A DNA stretch of 64,000 nucleotides from the NCBI RefSeq assembly GCF_050433225.1, contig NZ_JBNPXQ010000004.1, positions 62,001-126,000 on the forward strand. Reading direction: 5' to 3'. Positions 57,040 through 64,000 of this stretch are shown here, piece after piece. The stretch comes from Sphingomonas_D zeicaulis (GTDB lineage Bacteria > Pseudomonadota > Alphaproteobacteria > Sphingomonadales > Sphingomonadaceae). Every line of letters starts with the position of its first letter. The first letter of the stretch is position 1. Made by a program: the position numbers and the translations under genes. Under the pieces are notes generated by a model. The model saw only the letters and a program-made list of their open reading frames with translations, had not been told where the DNA came from and made no database searches.

Positions 57040-59412
57040 TCAGAACGACGCCCGCATCGACACCGTCCACGTCCGCGGCGCACCGATGAAATACCGATCC
57101 AAGGTCCGCCCCGGCAGCCCGAATTCCGGCTGCGTTGCGGTCGAGCTGGAGACCGCCCCGATATACGCCTCGTCGAAGATATTATCGACATTGGCCTGTA
57201 GCAGCAGCCCGCTGAACGGCCCGAAGCCCGGCACCTTGTAGCTCGCGACCGCGCCGAACACGGTATAGTCGGCCAGTTCCTCTACCCCCACTTCGGCGAA
57301 AGTCGTGGGTGCCACGATATGGCCGCCGACGCGCTTGCCGACATAGCGGCCGGTGACGCTCAGCTTGGCGCCCTCGAACGGCGCCAGGCCGATCTGGCCG
57401 AACAGGCTGTGCTTCGGAATGTCGCGAACCCGCGCGCCACCGATCACGCCGACCGCGGCCAGCTGCGCGCGCTCGGCGCTGCCCATGGCGGGGTCGTCAT
57501 GCTTCGCGTCGGCATAGGAATAGGCGAGATAGGCGTCGAACGGGCCGACATCGCCCAGCAACGTCACCTCGACGCCGCGGGTGCGGGTGCCGCGGATGTT
57601 GGCGGCGCGGGTGGCGACATTGCCGCGGACGATCTCGTCGGGATCGACCACGGTCGGGTCGCGCGGCACGATGCCGATATTGTTCTTCAGCTTGACCGAA
57701 TAGCCCTGGATCGAGGCGGCGAAATGCCGTGTCGAATAGCGGATGCCGAGATCCCAATTCTCGGTCTCGATCGGATCGAGATCGCCCGGCGCGATCACCG
57801 CGGTGGAACCGAGAAAGGCGTCTTCGGGGATGCCCGCGAAGTTCTGCGCATAGCCGCCGAACAGTTCCACCCCGCGCATCGGCTTCAGGCTGACGCCGAT
57901 CTTGGGGTTGATCCCCGAATCCTGAGAAAAGCTGACCGACGCGGCATATTCCAGCGGTGAGCGCGCCTTGTAGCGGATGTCGAACCAGGTGATGCCGGCG
58001 TCGACGCGCAGCAGATCGGGGATGATCTCCACCTGATCCTGCGCATAGAGCATCAACGTCTCGATCGTCGCCGAGCGGGCATATTCGACATAGTTGAGGC
58101 GCGCGCGATCATAGGCGATGCCGCTGATCGGATCGAGCACGCGGTAGAAACGGCGCTCCTCATCCGAATCGCCGCCTTCCCACCAGCCGCCGACGCGCAG
58201 ATTGTGGCCGGCGATCAGGCCGTCGGCGCGCAGCTCGGCGGACGCGCCATAGCGTTCGCGGTTGCGCGGGGTGATGCGCATGTCGGCGGGGCCACCCACC
58301 GCATTGCTGTTGCGCAAGGTGGTCAGCGCCGGGCGGATCGCGCCGCCATTGGCGTTGTAGCCGGTCACCGCATAGGGATCGGTGCCGGCGAGCTGCCGGG
58401 CGCGATCCTGGTATCGATAGGATTCGCCCTTCAACTCCTGATAATAGGGGTTCACCGACAGCGAGACCTGGTCGGTCAGGTTCACCCGCGCGTTGACATA
58501 GGCGAGCAGATCCTCGCGTGTGCCGCCAAGCGCGCCGCCAAAGTCGACGTCTTGCGCGGGAATGCCGGTGATCGCATCGCGCGCACGATCGTTGCGCGGA
58601 TCGGCGCGGAATTCGCCCAAGGTGATGATGTTGAAATCATTGTCGCGCTGGTTGTTGTAGCTCACCCGCGCCTTCACGAAGGAGCCATCGTCCCAGGTCT
58701 TGACCAGCTTGGCCTCGGCATGGTCGCGATAGGAGGAACGGCTGTCGCGCCCCGCCCACACGTCGTTCGCCTGGTTGGAGAAGCTGACATAGCCGGTCAG
58801 CCCCTTGGCGATCTCACCGCTGTCAACGCGGAAATAGGTGCGGTGGAAATCATAGGAGCCATAGCCCGCCTCAACCCGGCCGCCGGCCTGGGGCAGCGGA
58901 TCATCGGTCTGGAAATCGATGAAGCCGCCCAGCGCAAAGCGGGAGGGGGCGCCGATATCGCCGGCGCTCTGCGACACGGTGATGCGGCCGATATTGCTTG
59001 GCTCGATGAAGCGCTGCGGCGGCGATCCGCCGTTGAAGCGCGCGTCACCGGTCGGCACGCCATCGACGGTGAGGCCGATCTGTTCCTTGTTGAGCCCGCG
59101 CAGATAGAGTTCGAACGAGAAGCTGCCGCCGCGCGCATCGCCGGTGGAGATCTGCACGCCCGGCACCTTGGCGAGGCTCTGGGTGATGTCAGCACCCAAC
59201 GGCCGTTCCTCGATATCCTCGCGGGAGAGGATCGCGGTGGCGCGGCTGCGGCCCGCGCCGATGCGCTCGGCGGTGACGACGATGTCGTCGGGCGCCTCCG
59301 CCTGCGGTTCGCCGCCCGCCTGCTGGGCGAAGGCCGGCGTCGCCGCGATCAGCGCGGTGCCGGCCGTCAGCGCTGCCATCGGCGCGCTGCGATATCGGTT
59401 ACAAATCATCAT
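57040..59412 (-). CDS. TonB-dependent receptor of the nucleoside locus
   Basis: A 790-residue outer-membrane receptor. A signal ends near ATPAFAQQ. DDIVVTAERIGAGRSRATAI contains a TonB-box-like strand. The plug has GSFSFELYLRGLNKEQIGLT and VDGVPTGDARFNGGSPPQRF. The barrel ends in APRTWTVSMRASF. The start is ATG 59412 (or 59409); GTG 59421 is possible. Its upstream region holds the same TAAACGTTTCATAAT-type operator as the CNT gene, so it should bring the same class of ligand, nucleosides or nucleotides, across the outer membrane. Ligand identity is inferred. Confidence 0.93.
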   Translation of the reverse strand: MMICNRYRSAPMAALTAGTALIAATPAFAQQAGGEPQAEAPDDIVVTAERIGAGRSRATAILSREDIEERPLGADITQSLAKVPGVQISTGDARGGSFSFELYLRGLNKEQIGLTVDGVPTGDARFNGGSPPQRFIEPSNIGRITVSQSAGDIGAPSRFALGGFIDFQTDDPLPQAGGRVEAGYGSYDFHRTYFRVDSGEIAKGLTGYVSFSNQANDVWAGRDSRSSYRDHAEAKLVKTWDDGSFVKARVSYNNQRDNDFNIITLGEFRADPRNDRARDAITGIPAQDVDFGGALGGTREDLLAYVNARVNLTDQVSLSVNPYYQELKGESYRYQDRARQLAGTDPYAVTGYNANGGAIRPALTTLRNSNAVGGPADMRITPRNRERYGASAELRADGLIAGHNLRVGGWWEGGDSDEERRFYRVLDPISGIAYDRARLNYVEYARSATIETLMLYAQDQVEIIPDLLRVDAGITWFDIRYKARSPLEYAASVSFSQDSGINPKIGVSLKPMRGVELFGGYAQNFAGIPEDAFLGSTAVIAPGDLDPIETENWDLGIRYSTRHFAASIQGYSVKLKNNIGIVPRDPTVVDPDEIVRGNVATRAANIRGTRTRGVEVTLLGDVGPFDAYLAYSYADAKHDDPAMGSAERAQLAAVGVIGGARVRDIPKHSLFGQIGLAPFEGAKLSVTGRYVGKRVGGHIVAPTTFAEVGVEELADYTVFGAVASYKVPGFGPFSGLLLQANVDNIFDEAYIGAVSSSTATQPEFGLPGRTLDRYFIGAPRTWTVSMRASF

Positions 59413-59468
59413 TCTCCCCACTCCCTGTTGCTGGCCGATGCCGCTAGCCTCTCCAGATTACGGGATTA

Positions 59469-59480
59469 TGAAACGTTTAA
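59469..59480. promoter_or_regulatory. LacI-type operator between receptor and kinase genes
   Basis: TGAAACGTTTAA on the plus strand; read toward the receptor it continues as TTAAACGTTTCATAAT, differing by one base from the copy before the CNT gene across 16 bases. It lies 57 bases from the receptor start and 60 from the kinase start, so it can control both divergent genes. Confidence 0.58.
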
Positions 59481-59540
59481 TCTTGACGTTCATTCGCATG
59501 CCGGCGAGGCTGCGGCAAGGGCTTTGGCAGAGGGCGCGTA

Positions 59541-60365
59541 ATGATCGAGGCGGTGGTGAGCGGCTATGCGACACTGGACTATGTCGTGGCCGCCGGCGGC
59601 GAACCCGCGGCGCGCGGAACGAGCGCGGCACGGCTGGTGCCGGGCGCCTGGCCGCGCGCAGGCGGGGCGCCGCTCTATGCCGGCGCGCAGCTCGCCGCGA
59701 TGGGCGTCGTCACCACGCCGCTGGTGACGGTGGGGGAGGATCTCCACGCCGCAGCCTATCGCAGCGCCTGCGCAATGGCGGGGCTGGCGGCGGACGGCAT
59801 CGCCACCATCGCCGGCGGACGCAGCACCGCCTGCCTGCTCATCCATCATGACGATGGCAGCTATCGCTGCTTCCTCGATCCCGGCAGCCCGGCGGAAACG
59901 CTGAGTGCCGCGCAGGTTGCGGCGCTGACGGGGGCGTCGCTCGTCGTCGTCGCGGCAGGGGAGCCCGCGATCACCGCCTCGCTGCTCGACCGGCTGGCGC
60001 CGCACCAGCGGCTTGCATGGATCGTCAAGGCGGACCCGGCCTGCTTCCCACCAGTGCTTGCGGCGCGGCTGGCGGCGCGCGCCGATCTGGTGTTCGCCAA
60101 TGCCGGCGAACGCGGCTTCCTCGGCGCGGCGCGGCGGGCCGGTCAGATCCGCGTCGAGACAGATGGCATGCGTCCCATCCGCATTGCCGACGACGCGGGC
60201 ACGCACAGCGTCGCGATCACTGCGGTCGAAAGCGGCGATGCGACAGGGGCGGGAGACAGTTTCGCCGGGCGCTTCCTCGGCGCATGGCTGCGCGGCGCAT
60301 CGCCCGATGCGGCGGCGCAGGCGGCAGCCGCCGCCGTCGCCAACCTTCTGCGCGCGCGGGAATGA
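59541..60365 (+). CDS. PfkB-family carbohydrate kinase (ribokinase-like)
   Basis: A 274-residue sugar or nucleoside kinase. The PfkB signature 2 with its anion hole and catalytic Asp is GDATGAGDSFAGRFLG near the C-terminus, and the N-terminal substrate region is GGAPLYAGAQLAAMGV with GEDLHAAAYRSA. It is compact for the family. Divergent from the receptor and sharing its operator, it most plausibly phosphorylates ribose released by the nucleoside hydrolase. A nucleoside kinase role is the main alternative. Confidence 0.88.
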   Translation: MIEAVVSGYATLDYVVAAGGEPAARGTSAARLVPGAWPRAGGAPLYAGAQLAAMGVVTTPLVTVGEDLHAAAYRSACAMAGLAADGIATIAGGRSTACLLIHHDDGSYRCFLDPGSPAETLSAAQVAALTGASLVVVAAGEPAITASLLDRLAPHQRLAWIVKADPACFPPVLAARLAARADLVFANAGERGFLGAARRAGQIRVETDGMRPIRIADDAGTHSVAITAVESGDATGAGDSFAGRFLGAWLRGASPDAAAQAAAAAVANLLRARE

Positions 60366-60393
60366 CAGGGCGCCGCAGCGGGCCGTGCCGAGA

Positions 60394-60425
60394 GCGGGGC
60401 GTTCCCGCAGATGGATGCGCCCCGC
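60394..60425 (+). terminator. Possible hairpin after the kinase gene
   Basis: GCGGGGCG (60394-60401) pairs with CGCCCCGC (60418-60425) over a 16-base loop. It lies 29 bases past the kinase stop. The rest of the 218-base gap to the histidine kinase gene shows no other element. Confidence 0.35.
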
Positions 60426-60583
60426 CGCCCCTGTGGCTATCTCGCGCCGTACCATGCGGCTGACCGGCGAGCCCAACCGAGGGACTGGCGATTCCGGACA
60501 AGTCCTTGTGCATCCGTCGCATTCTGTAGCGTTCGCCGCAGGCACCTGATAGGCAGCCAACCGGGGGCAGGCAGTCTGAGGCG

Positions 60584-63082
60584 ATGACCAGTACGACCGG
60601 AATGACCGACCCGCAGCCCGTCAGCGATCCGCGCGAAAGCGCGCGGCTCGCTGCGCTGGAACGGTACGAGATCCTCGATACCGCGCCCGAGCCCGAGTTC
60701 GACGAGGTCGCGCGGCTTGCCGCGGATCTGTGCGCGGCGCCGATCGCGATCATCAATCTCGTCGGCGATCGCCGGCAATTCTTCAAGGCCGAGGTCGGGC
60801 TCGGCGTACGCGAGATGCCGTTCGAAACCTCGATCTGCGCCCATGCCATCCGCGAGGAAGATTTCCTGCTTGTGCCGGATACGGCACTGGATGCCCGCTT
60901 CGCGATGAATCCGCTGGTGACCGGCGCCCCGGGGCTGCGCTTCTATGCGGGCGCACTGCTCAAGACCGCAGATGGCCTGCCGATCGGCACCTTGTGCGTG
61001 CTCGATACGGTGCCGCGCGATCTCGGCGCCGTGCAGGTGCAGGCACTCAGGGTGCTTGCCCGCCAGTTGATGAACCAGCTCGAACTCCGGCTGGCGGCGC
61101 GTGAGCGCAACGCGCAGGACGCGCGCTACCGCACCTTGTTCGAAAGCATGGATGAGGGCTTCTGCGTCATCGAGTTCTTCGATGGTCCGCACGGCCCCTT
61201 GAGCGACTATATCCATGTCGAGGCCAACGCCGCCTATGCGCTGAACGCGGGCATCCCCAATGTCGTCGGCCAGAAGCTGCGCGAAATGGTGGGGGACGAG
61301 GCGGAGGATTGGGTGGCGCGCTATGGCGGTGTGCTGCGCAGCGGGGAGCCGATCCGCTTCGAACGCGAGTTGGAGGCGACCGGCCGCTATCTCTCCTTGT
61401 CCGCCTTCCGCATCGAGCCGCCCAGCCGAAAGCAGGTGGCGGTGCTGTTTCAGGATGTCACGGCGCGGCGCCAGGCCGAACTGGCGCTCGTACAATCCAA
61501 CGCCACGTTGGAGGCGCGCGTCGCCGATGCGCTCGCCGAGCGCAAGTTGTTCGCCGACATCATCGAAAGCACCGATGCCTACGTGCAGGTGCTCGACCGC
61601 GAGGGGCGCTGGCTGGCGATCAACGGCGCCGCCTCGGACGAGCTCGAGCGGATGTTCGGCGTGCGGCCGCGCGTGGGAGACAGCCTGTTCGATGCGCTGC
61701 CGACGGCTGCGGTGCGCGAACAGGTGCGCGCGCACTGGGCCCGCGCACTGGCGGGCGAGGCCTTTGTGGACGTCACCGGCTATGACGATCCGGCGGGCGG
61801 CCGGCGTCATTATGAACTGCGCTTCAACCCTATGCGCGACGCTGAGGGCCGGCTGATCGGCGCCTATCAATTCGCGCACGACGTGACCGAGCGGCTGGAG
61901 GAGCAATCCCGGCTCGCGCAGATGGAAGAGGTGCTGCGCCAGGCGCAGAAGATGGAGGCGGTCGGGCAGTTGACCGGCGGCCTCGCGCACGACTTCAACA
62001 ATCTGCTCGCTGGCATTTCGGGCGCGTTCGAGATGATCGGCGTACGGCTGGCGCAGGGCCGGGTCCGCGAACTCGACAAATATCTTGCCGCCGGCCAGGG
62101 CGCGACGCGACGGGCGGCGGCGCTCACCCACCGGCTGCTCGCCTTCGCGCGGCGGCAGACGCTGTCGCCCACCCCGATCATCATCAACCGGCTTGTCGGC
62201 GATCTGGTGGAACTGATCCGCCGCACTGTCGGCCCGTCGATCGACGTCGAGACGGTCGCGGCAGCGGGGCTTTGGCCGACATTGGTCGACCCCAACCAAC
62301 TTGAAAACGCGATCCTCAATCTGTGCATCAACGCGCGCGACGCGATGCCGGGCGGCGGCCGCATCATGATCGAGACCGCCAACAAGTGGATCGATCATCG
62401 CACCGCGATCGAGCGCGGGCTGGAACCCGGTCAATATGTCACGGTGTGCGTCAGCGACACCGGCACCGGCATCGATCGCGAGACATTGGCGCGGGTGTTC
62501 GACCCCTTCTTCACCACCAAACCCCAGGGTGAGGGCACGGGCCTCGGTTTGTCGATGGTCTATGGCTTCGTCCGCCAGAGCCATGGCCAGGTGCGCATCT
62601 ATTCTGAGGTCGGGCAGGGCACGATGGTGTGCCTCTATCTGCCGCGCCACCTGGGCGACGTGACCGAGGTCGAGGATGTCGCGGCACGGCTGACGCCGCT
62701 GAAGTCGGCCGCGGGCAAGGCCGTGCTGGTGATCGACGACGAGCCCACCGTACGTATGCTGGTGGCGGATGCGCTCACCGAGATGGGCCACGCCTGTGCC
62801 GAGGCGTCGGATGGGGCGGAAGGGCTGGCGATGCTGCGCGCGGCGGACCGCATCGACATGCTGATCACCGATGTCGGCCTGCCCGGCGGCATGAACGGCC
62901 GACAGGTGGTGGAACAGGCGCGCGCCGAGCGGCCCGGCCTCAAGATATTGTTCATCACCGGCTATGCCGAGAATGCGGTGCTCAACCACGGCCATATTGA
63001 ACATGGCATGGAAGTGCTGACCAAGCCGTTCGCGATCGACGACCTCAGAATGCGCGTCAATCGCTTGCTGCGCGACGATTGA
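60584..63082 (+). CDS. Hybrid sensor histidine kinase (GAF-PAS-PAS-HisKA-HATPase-REC)
   Basis: An 832-residue soluble kinase. An N-terminal GAF domain (about 25-170, ILDTAPEPEFDEVARLAADL) is followed by two PAS domains (about 180-300 and 320-440). HisKA has the phospho-accepting His469 (GGLAHDFNNLL). The ATPase has N-box NLCINARDAM, G1 SDTGTGID and F-box DPFFTTKPQGEGTGLGLS. A C-terminal receiver has Asp763 (ITDVGLP) and Lys in LTKPF. There are no membrane segments. Its output partner is not adjacent; an intracellular redox, light or ligand signal is expected. Confidence 0.93.
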   Translation: MTSTTGMTDPQPVSDPRESARLAALERYEILDTAPEPEFDEVARLAADLCAAPIAIINLVGDRRQFFKAEVGLGVREMPFETSICAHAIREEDFLLVPDTALDARFAMNPLVTGAPGLRFYAGALLKTADGLPIGTLCVLDTVPRDLGAVQVQALRVLARQLMNQLELRLAARERNAQDARYRTLFESMDEGFCVIEFFDGPHGPLSDYIHVEANAAYALNAGIPNVVGQKLREMVGDEAEDWVARYGGVLRSGEPIRFERELEATGRYLSLSAFRIEPPSRKQVAVLFQDVTARRQAELALVQSNATLEARVADALAERKLFADIIESTDAYVQVLDREGRWLAINGAASDELERMFGVRPRVGDSLFDALPTAAVREQVRAHWARALAGEAFVDVTGYDDPAGGRRHYELRFNPMRDAEGRLIGAYQFAHDVTERLEEQSRLAQMEEVLRQAQKMEAVGQLTGGLAHDFNNLLAGISGAFEMIGVRLAQGRVRELDKYLAAGQGATRRAAALTHRLLAFARRQTLSPTPIIINRLVGDLVELIRRTVGPSIDVETVAAAGLWPTLVDPNQLENAILNLCINARDAMPGGGRIMIETANKWIDHRTAIERGLEPGQYVTVCVSDTGTGIDRETLARVFDPFFTTKPQGEGTGLGLSMVYGFVRQSHGQVRIYSEVGQGTMVCLYLPRHLGDVTEVEDVAARLTPLKSAAGKAVLVIDDEPTVRMLVADALTEMGHACAEASDGAEGLAMLRAADRIDMLITDVGLPGGMNGRQVVEQARAERPGLKILFITGYAENAVLNHGHIEHGMEVLTKPFAIDDLRMRVNRLLRDD

Positions 63083-63091
63083 GGAGAGACT

Positions 63092-63126
63092 CTTGCCCGC
63101 CCCGCGTTTTTTGCGGGGCGGGCAAG
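63092..63126. terminator. Strong hairpin between convergent genes
   Basis: CTTGCCCGCCCCGC (63092-63105) and GCGGGGCGGGCAAG (63113-63126) form a perfect 14-base stem with a GTTTTTT loop. It is nine bases after the kinase stop and eight before the YciI stop. It should stop transcription from both sides. Confidence 0.75.
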
Positions 63127-63134
63127 CTGGGTCT

Positions 63135-63428
63135 TTACAGCAGCCCCTGCAGTGTATCCGCTGCAAGCGTTGCCTCGAACGGAATGATCTCCACCGTCGC
63201 CAGGCCGTGCTGGTGAAAGGGATCGGCCGCCATCAGCGCCTGAACCGCTTCCAGACTTTCGCCGCGAGCGAAGATGACGCCGCCGGTGCGGGGCACGCGG
63301 CGGCCGGCGGCGAGGATCGTGCCGGCGGCGATGCCCTGCTTCAGCCAGTCGCGATGGCCTTCGAGATGCGCGTCCAGTTCCTCCACCGGGCGGACATAGG
63401 TGAGGATGGCGAGATAGGTGATGCTCAT
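63135..63428 (-). CDS. YciI-family protein
   Basis: A 97-residue dimeric ferredoxin-like-fold protein (MSITYLAILTYVRPVEELDA). Characteristic are HLEGHRDWLKQGIAAG with its conserved His and the LMAADPFHQHGLATVEI tail with an Asp. YciI homologues include muconolactone isomerase-like dehydrochlorinases, but most have no assigned reaction. The start is ATG 63428; an upstream in-frame ATG at 63467 is not family-like. It stands alone. Confidence 0.88.
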   Translation of the reverse strand: MSITYLAILTYVRPVEELDAHLEGHRDWLKQGIAAGTILAAGRRVPRTGGVIFARGESLEAVQALMAADPFHQHGLATVEIIPFEATLAADTLQGLL

Positions 63429-63569
63429 CGATACTCCCTGACGCGCGGTCGATAGTCTGCCGCGCACACGCCGCCAAGGGGTGATGGCCTGCGCGCCTGT
63501 GGCTTGCTATCGCTGGTAGAACGAGCATCCGTCGCAGCGATGCCGGCCGGAGGGCAACGCCTGGTCCAC

Positions 63570-64000
63570 ATGACGAGCGATCCGACAACGCAGGCGCCCT
63601 GGGGCTGGCAACCCGTGCATGTCGGCACCGAGCGCGATGGCTTGACGATCGATGGGCTCGATATCTGGGCACTTCGCTGGCATGACGCACCGGAGGGGCA
63701 ATGCTGGCTGCCGCATCCCGCCCATCCCGACCAGCAGCATCTTTTCACGATCCACAGCGTCGAGGACGGGCGGACGGCGACCACCTTCGCCGCGGCGGAA
63801 GTGTCCAACGGGGTGTGGGGCTTCTATCGCTGGATCGTGCCGGCGGATGCCGCGGCCGGACGCTCGGCCGATGGCAGCCTGCGCTACCAGCACGATCTCG
63901 GCCCCTTCTCAGGCGGACGCTATGATGCGGTTGCGCCTGTCGCGCGCCTTTTTGAAACCGCCGATGGTGCGCCGCTGTTCGATGGCGATGCGTGGACCAG
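63570..64000 (+). CDS. Unrecognised protein, cut by the window end
   Basis: An open frame from ATG 63570 to the window edge with no stop (143 codons). It reads MTSDPTTQAPWGWQPVHVGT and later GLDIWALRWHDAPEGQ, CWLPHPAHPDQQH and FYRWIVPADAAAG. It is rich in Trp, His and Asp, with no signal peptide and no family I recognise. Codon use is like the neighbours, so it is probably genuine. The 140-base gap before it presumably carries its promoter and that of the YciI gene. Confidence 0.62.
   Translation, partial: MTSDPTTQAPWGWQPVHVGTERDGLTIDGLDIWALRWHDAPEGQCWLPHPAHPDQQHLFTIHSVEDGRTATTFAAAEVSNGVWGFYRWIVPADAAAGRSADGSLRYQHDLGPFSGGRYDAVAPVARLFETADGAPLFDGDAWT

Noticed and set aside
60437..63166. A 909-codon open frame on the minus strand
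   Set aside because: It is antisense to the hybrid histidine kinase, whose motifs are complete. The minus frame is rich in Arg, His and Gln with no recognisable domain, the usual shadow in GC-rich DNA.

Overview
The window is GC-rich DNA (roughly two thirds G+C by eye) with tightly packed genes. It carries alphaproteobacterial and sphingomonad hallmarks: a TrcR/DUF1013 cell-cycle regulator, DUF1489 and DUF3297 proteins, a GcrA/SANT-like mini-protein, large TonB-dependent receptors with sphingomonad-type plugs, MipA/OmpV and OmpA-type envelope proteins, and a WS/DGAT-phasin pair. I read it as chromosome of a Sphingomonas-like member of the Sphingomonadales. I saw no rRNA, tRNA, CRISPR array, insertion sequence or prophage. 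Nearly all long opposite-strand reading frames are GC-driven shadows.

Layout. 1-8.1 kb: tail of a probable cpoB, tilS, an aldo/keto reductase, a gene remnant, a SANT-like mini-protein, a secreted protein, a triple-PAS diguanylate cyclase, an OmpA lipoprotein and a CorC/HlyC protein. 8.1-12.9 kb: an XpaC/TelA pair, an ABC exporter and a membrane-anchored retropepsin-like protease. 13-17.5 kb: envelope glycosylation genes (methyltransferase, GtrB-like GT2, GtrA; divergent GT-C membrane protein; DUF1489). 17.5-22.3 kb: a GIN-domain lipoprotein, an LpxH-like hydrolase with a GT4 glycosyltransferase, trcR and a metallo-beta-lactamase-fold hydrolase. 22.3-26 kb: phasin with a motif-degenerate WS/DGAT homologue, an Rrf2 regulator and a DUF1444-like protein. 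26-32.3 kb: an ABC-2 exporter operon with DUF3297 and an FMN reductase, then LacI regulator, aldo/keto reductase and MFS transporter. 32.4-34.4 kb: an rtcB-prfH RNA and ribosome repair operon with an unusual leader. 34.4-38.9 kb: a TonB receptor-SDR operon divergent from two overlapping Lrp/AsnC regulators.

38.9-41.6 kb holds two truncated genes joined head to head, a MerR-P-loop fusion with a textbook MerR-type promoter, an atypical LuxR-type response regulator and a small secreted protein. 41.6-49.6 kb holds a GH28 enzyme, an EamA transporter with a divergent MocR regulator, a Crp/Fnr regulator overlapping a lipoprotein esterase, MipA and phospholipase A. 49.7-51.7 kb is an alpha-hydroxy-acid oxidase/class II aldolase operon.

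The most coherent functional unit is 51.8-60.4 kb, a nucleoside (or nucleotide) scavenging locus. It comprises a LacI regulator, a CNT nucleoside transporter, a protein of unknown function, a nucleoside hydrolase and a secreted phytase-like esterase in one overlapping operon, plus a convergent TonB receptor and a PfkB (ribokinase-type) sugar kinase. A shared palindrome (TGAAACGTTTCATAAT and a near copy) precedes both the CNT operon and the receptor/kinase divergent promoter, tying them into one candidate LacI regulon. The window closes with a hybrid histidine kinase, a YciI protein and a gene running off the edge.
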